Made by a program: the position numbers and the translations under genes. Of a stretch of 64,000 bases of DNA, positions 62,360 through 64,000 are shown piece after piece. This DNA comes from JANSWY01 sp965228955 (GTDB lineage: Bacteria > Bacteroidota > Bacteroidia > Cytophagales > Cyclobacteriaceae): positions 5,828,001 through 5,892,000 of the forward strand of contig OZ245848.1 in the NCBI GenBank assembly GCA_965228955.1. Reading direction: 5' to 3'. The number at the start of each line of letters is the position of its first letter. The first letter of the stretch is position 1. Under the pieces are notes generated by a model that saw only the letters and a list, made by a program, of their open reading frames with translations, ran no database searches and was not told where the DNA came from.

Positions 62360-63480
62360 AGCAATTAATCACACTAGCTATAACCTTCTACATTACACAA
62401 TCTCTATTTGCACAAACAACCAGTAGCCACAGCGTTGGAGCGGGACTGGGCCAAGAATGGAATGTTTTCCTTAACCCATCCTATCTGGAATCCGAGGAAG
62501 AGGAACTTGATCGATTCGATCTTTGGGATAATGGCACTTTCCAGTCTTTATCTTCAAAGAATTCCTGGAAAATTGAGAAAGGTGAACATCGTCTCAAGCT
62601 TGTCGCAAATGGAAGCCTGGGAATATACCAGACTCAAAATGATGCGAACAGATTTGAGTACTATCTAAAGGCATCTTACAGAACAAAATACAGTAGCAAG
62701 AAGTACTTCGAATTTGCTCCGGAATATCAGCGATTAAAACGAGAAGGAGTAAACATAGCGGATGCCGTGCTGAGGACTCCTTTCTCCTTTGGGAGATTAT
62801 ATCTGCCATTGCATTTTGATTTTTATGTGGGTAATAAAATGTGGGTTAAGACTCAAGTTGGGTACTTGTATAAGCACTATGACAGAATGATTGATGAAGA
62901 GGCATTGGTTTATAAATCTCCGTTTGCCACCGTGAGCTTTTCGAAAAAATGGGTTGGATCATCAGTTCAGAAACTGACTTTCAACTCCGGGCTTCAATTG
63001 AGAACATATGAAGAACTGGAATTCGATTCTGACCGTGAACTAGAGGAGAAAACCAGAAACTGGAATTTCCTTAGGAACAGTGTTGAGTTTAGCAACAAGA
63101 AAGATTCCAGAAGTATCACTTTTGGTTTGTACCAAATCTCCAGACTTGATCAGGCACAAACCAATACTTATTACGAAGCATCTCCTGGTGTAAAATGGAG
63201 TTCTGAGTTTGGTAAAATTGGCATAGATGCGTCATTTAGATATTCATACAGATATTATCCAGGATTAACGCCTGGAGAGGATAATGATGATCTACAACTA
63301 GTTTATCAATACATCCGGACCAATGTAAAAATGACTTATGAAGTAACATCAAAACTTCAGGGATATGCAAAGCTTAATGTAGTTGACAGATTATCTAACA
63401 ACCCTGATCCAGCTGCAAGGGGATTCAGGGGATACTTTAATTCGTTGGTTGAAACCGGACTGACGTATAAGTTTAAATAA
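62356..63480 (+). CDS. Outer-membrane beta-barrel-like protein
   Basis: 374 residues. Signal peptide MKQLITLAITFYITQSLFA. The mature chain is dominated by alternating amphipathic strands (WKIEKGEHRLKLVANGSLGIY, YYLKASYRTKYSSKKYFEFAPEYQRL, GKIGIDASFRYSYRYYPG) and ends LVETGLTYKFK, with an aromatic near the terminus as in barrels. About 16 strands could fit. No named family. Its ATG overlaps the 58-residue gene. Probably the outer-membrane member of the system. Confidence 0.75.
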   Translation: MKQLITLAITFYITQSLFAQTTSSHSVGAGLGQEWNVFLNPSYLESEEEELDRFDLWDNGTFQSLSSKNSWKIEKGEHRLKLVANGSLGIYQTQNDANRFEYYLKASYRTKYSSKKYFEFAPEYQRLKREGVNIADAVLRTPFSFGRLYLPLHFDFYVGNKMWVKTQVGYLYKHYDRMIDEEALVYKSPFATVSFSKKWVGSSVQKLTFNSGLQLRTYEELEFDSDRELEEKTRNWNFLRNSVEFSNKKDSRSITFGLYQISRLDQAQTNTYYEASPGVKWSSEFGKIGIDASFRYSYRYYPGLTPGEDNDDLQLVYQYIRTNVKMTYEVTSKLQGYAKLNVVDRLSNNPDPAARGFRGYFNSLVETGLTYKFK

Positions 63481-63486
63481 GTTGTG

Positions 63487-63536
63487 GAGGGCAGGGTTTC
63501 GATGATTCATAGTTAATCCTGTCCTCACTACTTAAT
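63487..63536 (+). terminator. Weak stem after the barrel gene
   Basis: GAGGGCAGG at 63487-63495 can pair with CCTGTCCTC at 63528-63536 with one wobble, but the loop is long and no T run follows. A terminator is possible, not shown. Confidence 0.25.
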
Positions 63537-63586
63537 TGTTATAACTATTCTTATGGAATGCTAGAGTGGATTGGCTTGGTAATTTT

Positions 63587-64000
63587 TTAATTCTTCTCAT
63601 TTAACACTTTCTCTAACTCGTCAAGCGAAAATTCATTAAATGCATTCAATTCAAAACCATCTTGGTCAATAGTCGTTTCTGCTACTCCCAGTGTCGGTTT
63701 ACCGTACGCATAGCTAATACCTATCACTTTTACATTTCTGCCTAACGGAACATTATTGAATACGAGTTTCCCATCTTCATGTCTGCCGGTCAAAATGCTA
63801 TTTATATCTTTGAAAATAATTTGAATTTTAGTGTCCTTTGGTGCTGGTGTGGTCACAAAAAAGTCAGTTTTTTCTTCCTCATCTAAATCCCAAAACCTGT
63901 CGCAGTTAATCCAGCCCAATTTAGTTGCAGAGAACATGTAATAATCTAAAGCATTTTGTTCCATTTGTTGAATTGCTTTGTCTTTGTATTTGGCATACTT
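63587..64000 (-). CDS. C-terminal part of a larger protein running off the right edge (hypothetical)
   Basis: The frame stays open upstream of the ATG at 63964 to the window edge (KYAKYKDKAIQQ precedes it), so this is probably the end of a longer gene. It contains FSATKLGWINCDRFWDL, a segment seen in many Bacteroidota secreted proteins, then VTTPAPKDTKIQIIFKDINSIL. The C-terminus is acidic. Function unknown. Convergent with the barrel gene. Confidence 0.7.
   Translation of the reverse strand, partial: KYAKYKDKAIQQMEQNALDYYMFSATKLGWINCDRFWDLDEEEKTDFFVTTPAPKDTKIQIIFKDINSILTGRHEDGKLVFNNVPLGRNVKVIGISYAYGKPTLGVAETTIDQDGFELNAFNEFSLDELEKVLNEKN

Overview
The window looks like chromosomal DNA from a marine or soil Bacteroidota, most likely order Cytophagales (Flammeovirga/Roseivirga/Fulvivirga-type). 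I infer this from low GC, weak Shine-Dalgarno signals, many Cys-lipoproteins, the ECF sigma / FecR / STN-TonB receptor triad, PadR regulators coupled to FtsX/MacB-type permeases with an N-terminal prefix domain, AraC regulators with a multi-TM sensor domain, and an ExbD C-terminal type known from Bacteroidota. I found no tRNA, rRNA, CRISPR array, prophage or canonical IS transposase.

Layout. 0-5 kb: an FGE-sulfatase-fold protein divergent from a secreted alpha/alpha-toroid protein, then a DUF3291 and a DUF4328 protein. 5-16 kb: an accessory stretch of small genes (zincin-like protein, DUF5063, TPR, FkbM methyltransferase, lipoproteins, small membrane proteins, a CPCC protein), with decayed fragments between them. 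An eight-gene tightly packed run (11.3-16.1 kb) begins with a lipoprotein carrying an ExbD-type periplasmic domain. 16-23.7 kb: two PadR-permease modules. 23.7-26 kb: a KAP-type P-loop NTPase between gene debris and imperfect repeats. 26-34.4 kb: a sigma/anti-sigma-like pair and further small accessory genes, including a frameshifted gene, a second ExbD-domain protein and a SUKH-type immunity-like protein. 34-53.9 kb: mostly ordinary metabolic and housekeeping genes: TAP-like hydrolase, AraC and LysR regulators, SDR and DJ-1/PfpI proteins, SGNH hydrolase, Tpx, M14 peptidase, DPP IV, VOC protein, CysE-CysM.

53.95-54.69 kb: two near-identical, hairpin-rich repeats with CCGTCATTCC/GGAATGACGG inverted ends flank a GIY-YIG endonuclease gene. 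This looks like a small mobile element and is the finding I rate highest. 55.5-59.6 kb: a sigma-FecR-TonB receptor regulon.

59.7-63.5 kb: a four-gene operon of 7TM-transglutaminase protein, RimK-like ATP-grasp ligase, a 58-residue secreted peptide not previously delimited, and an outer-membrane barrel. The last three are joined by ATGA overlaps. It looks like an envelope peptide or protein modification system and is the second main candidate for an undescribed system.
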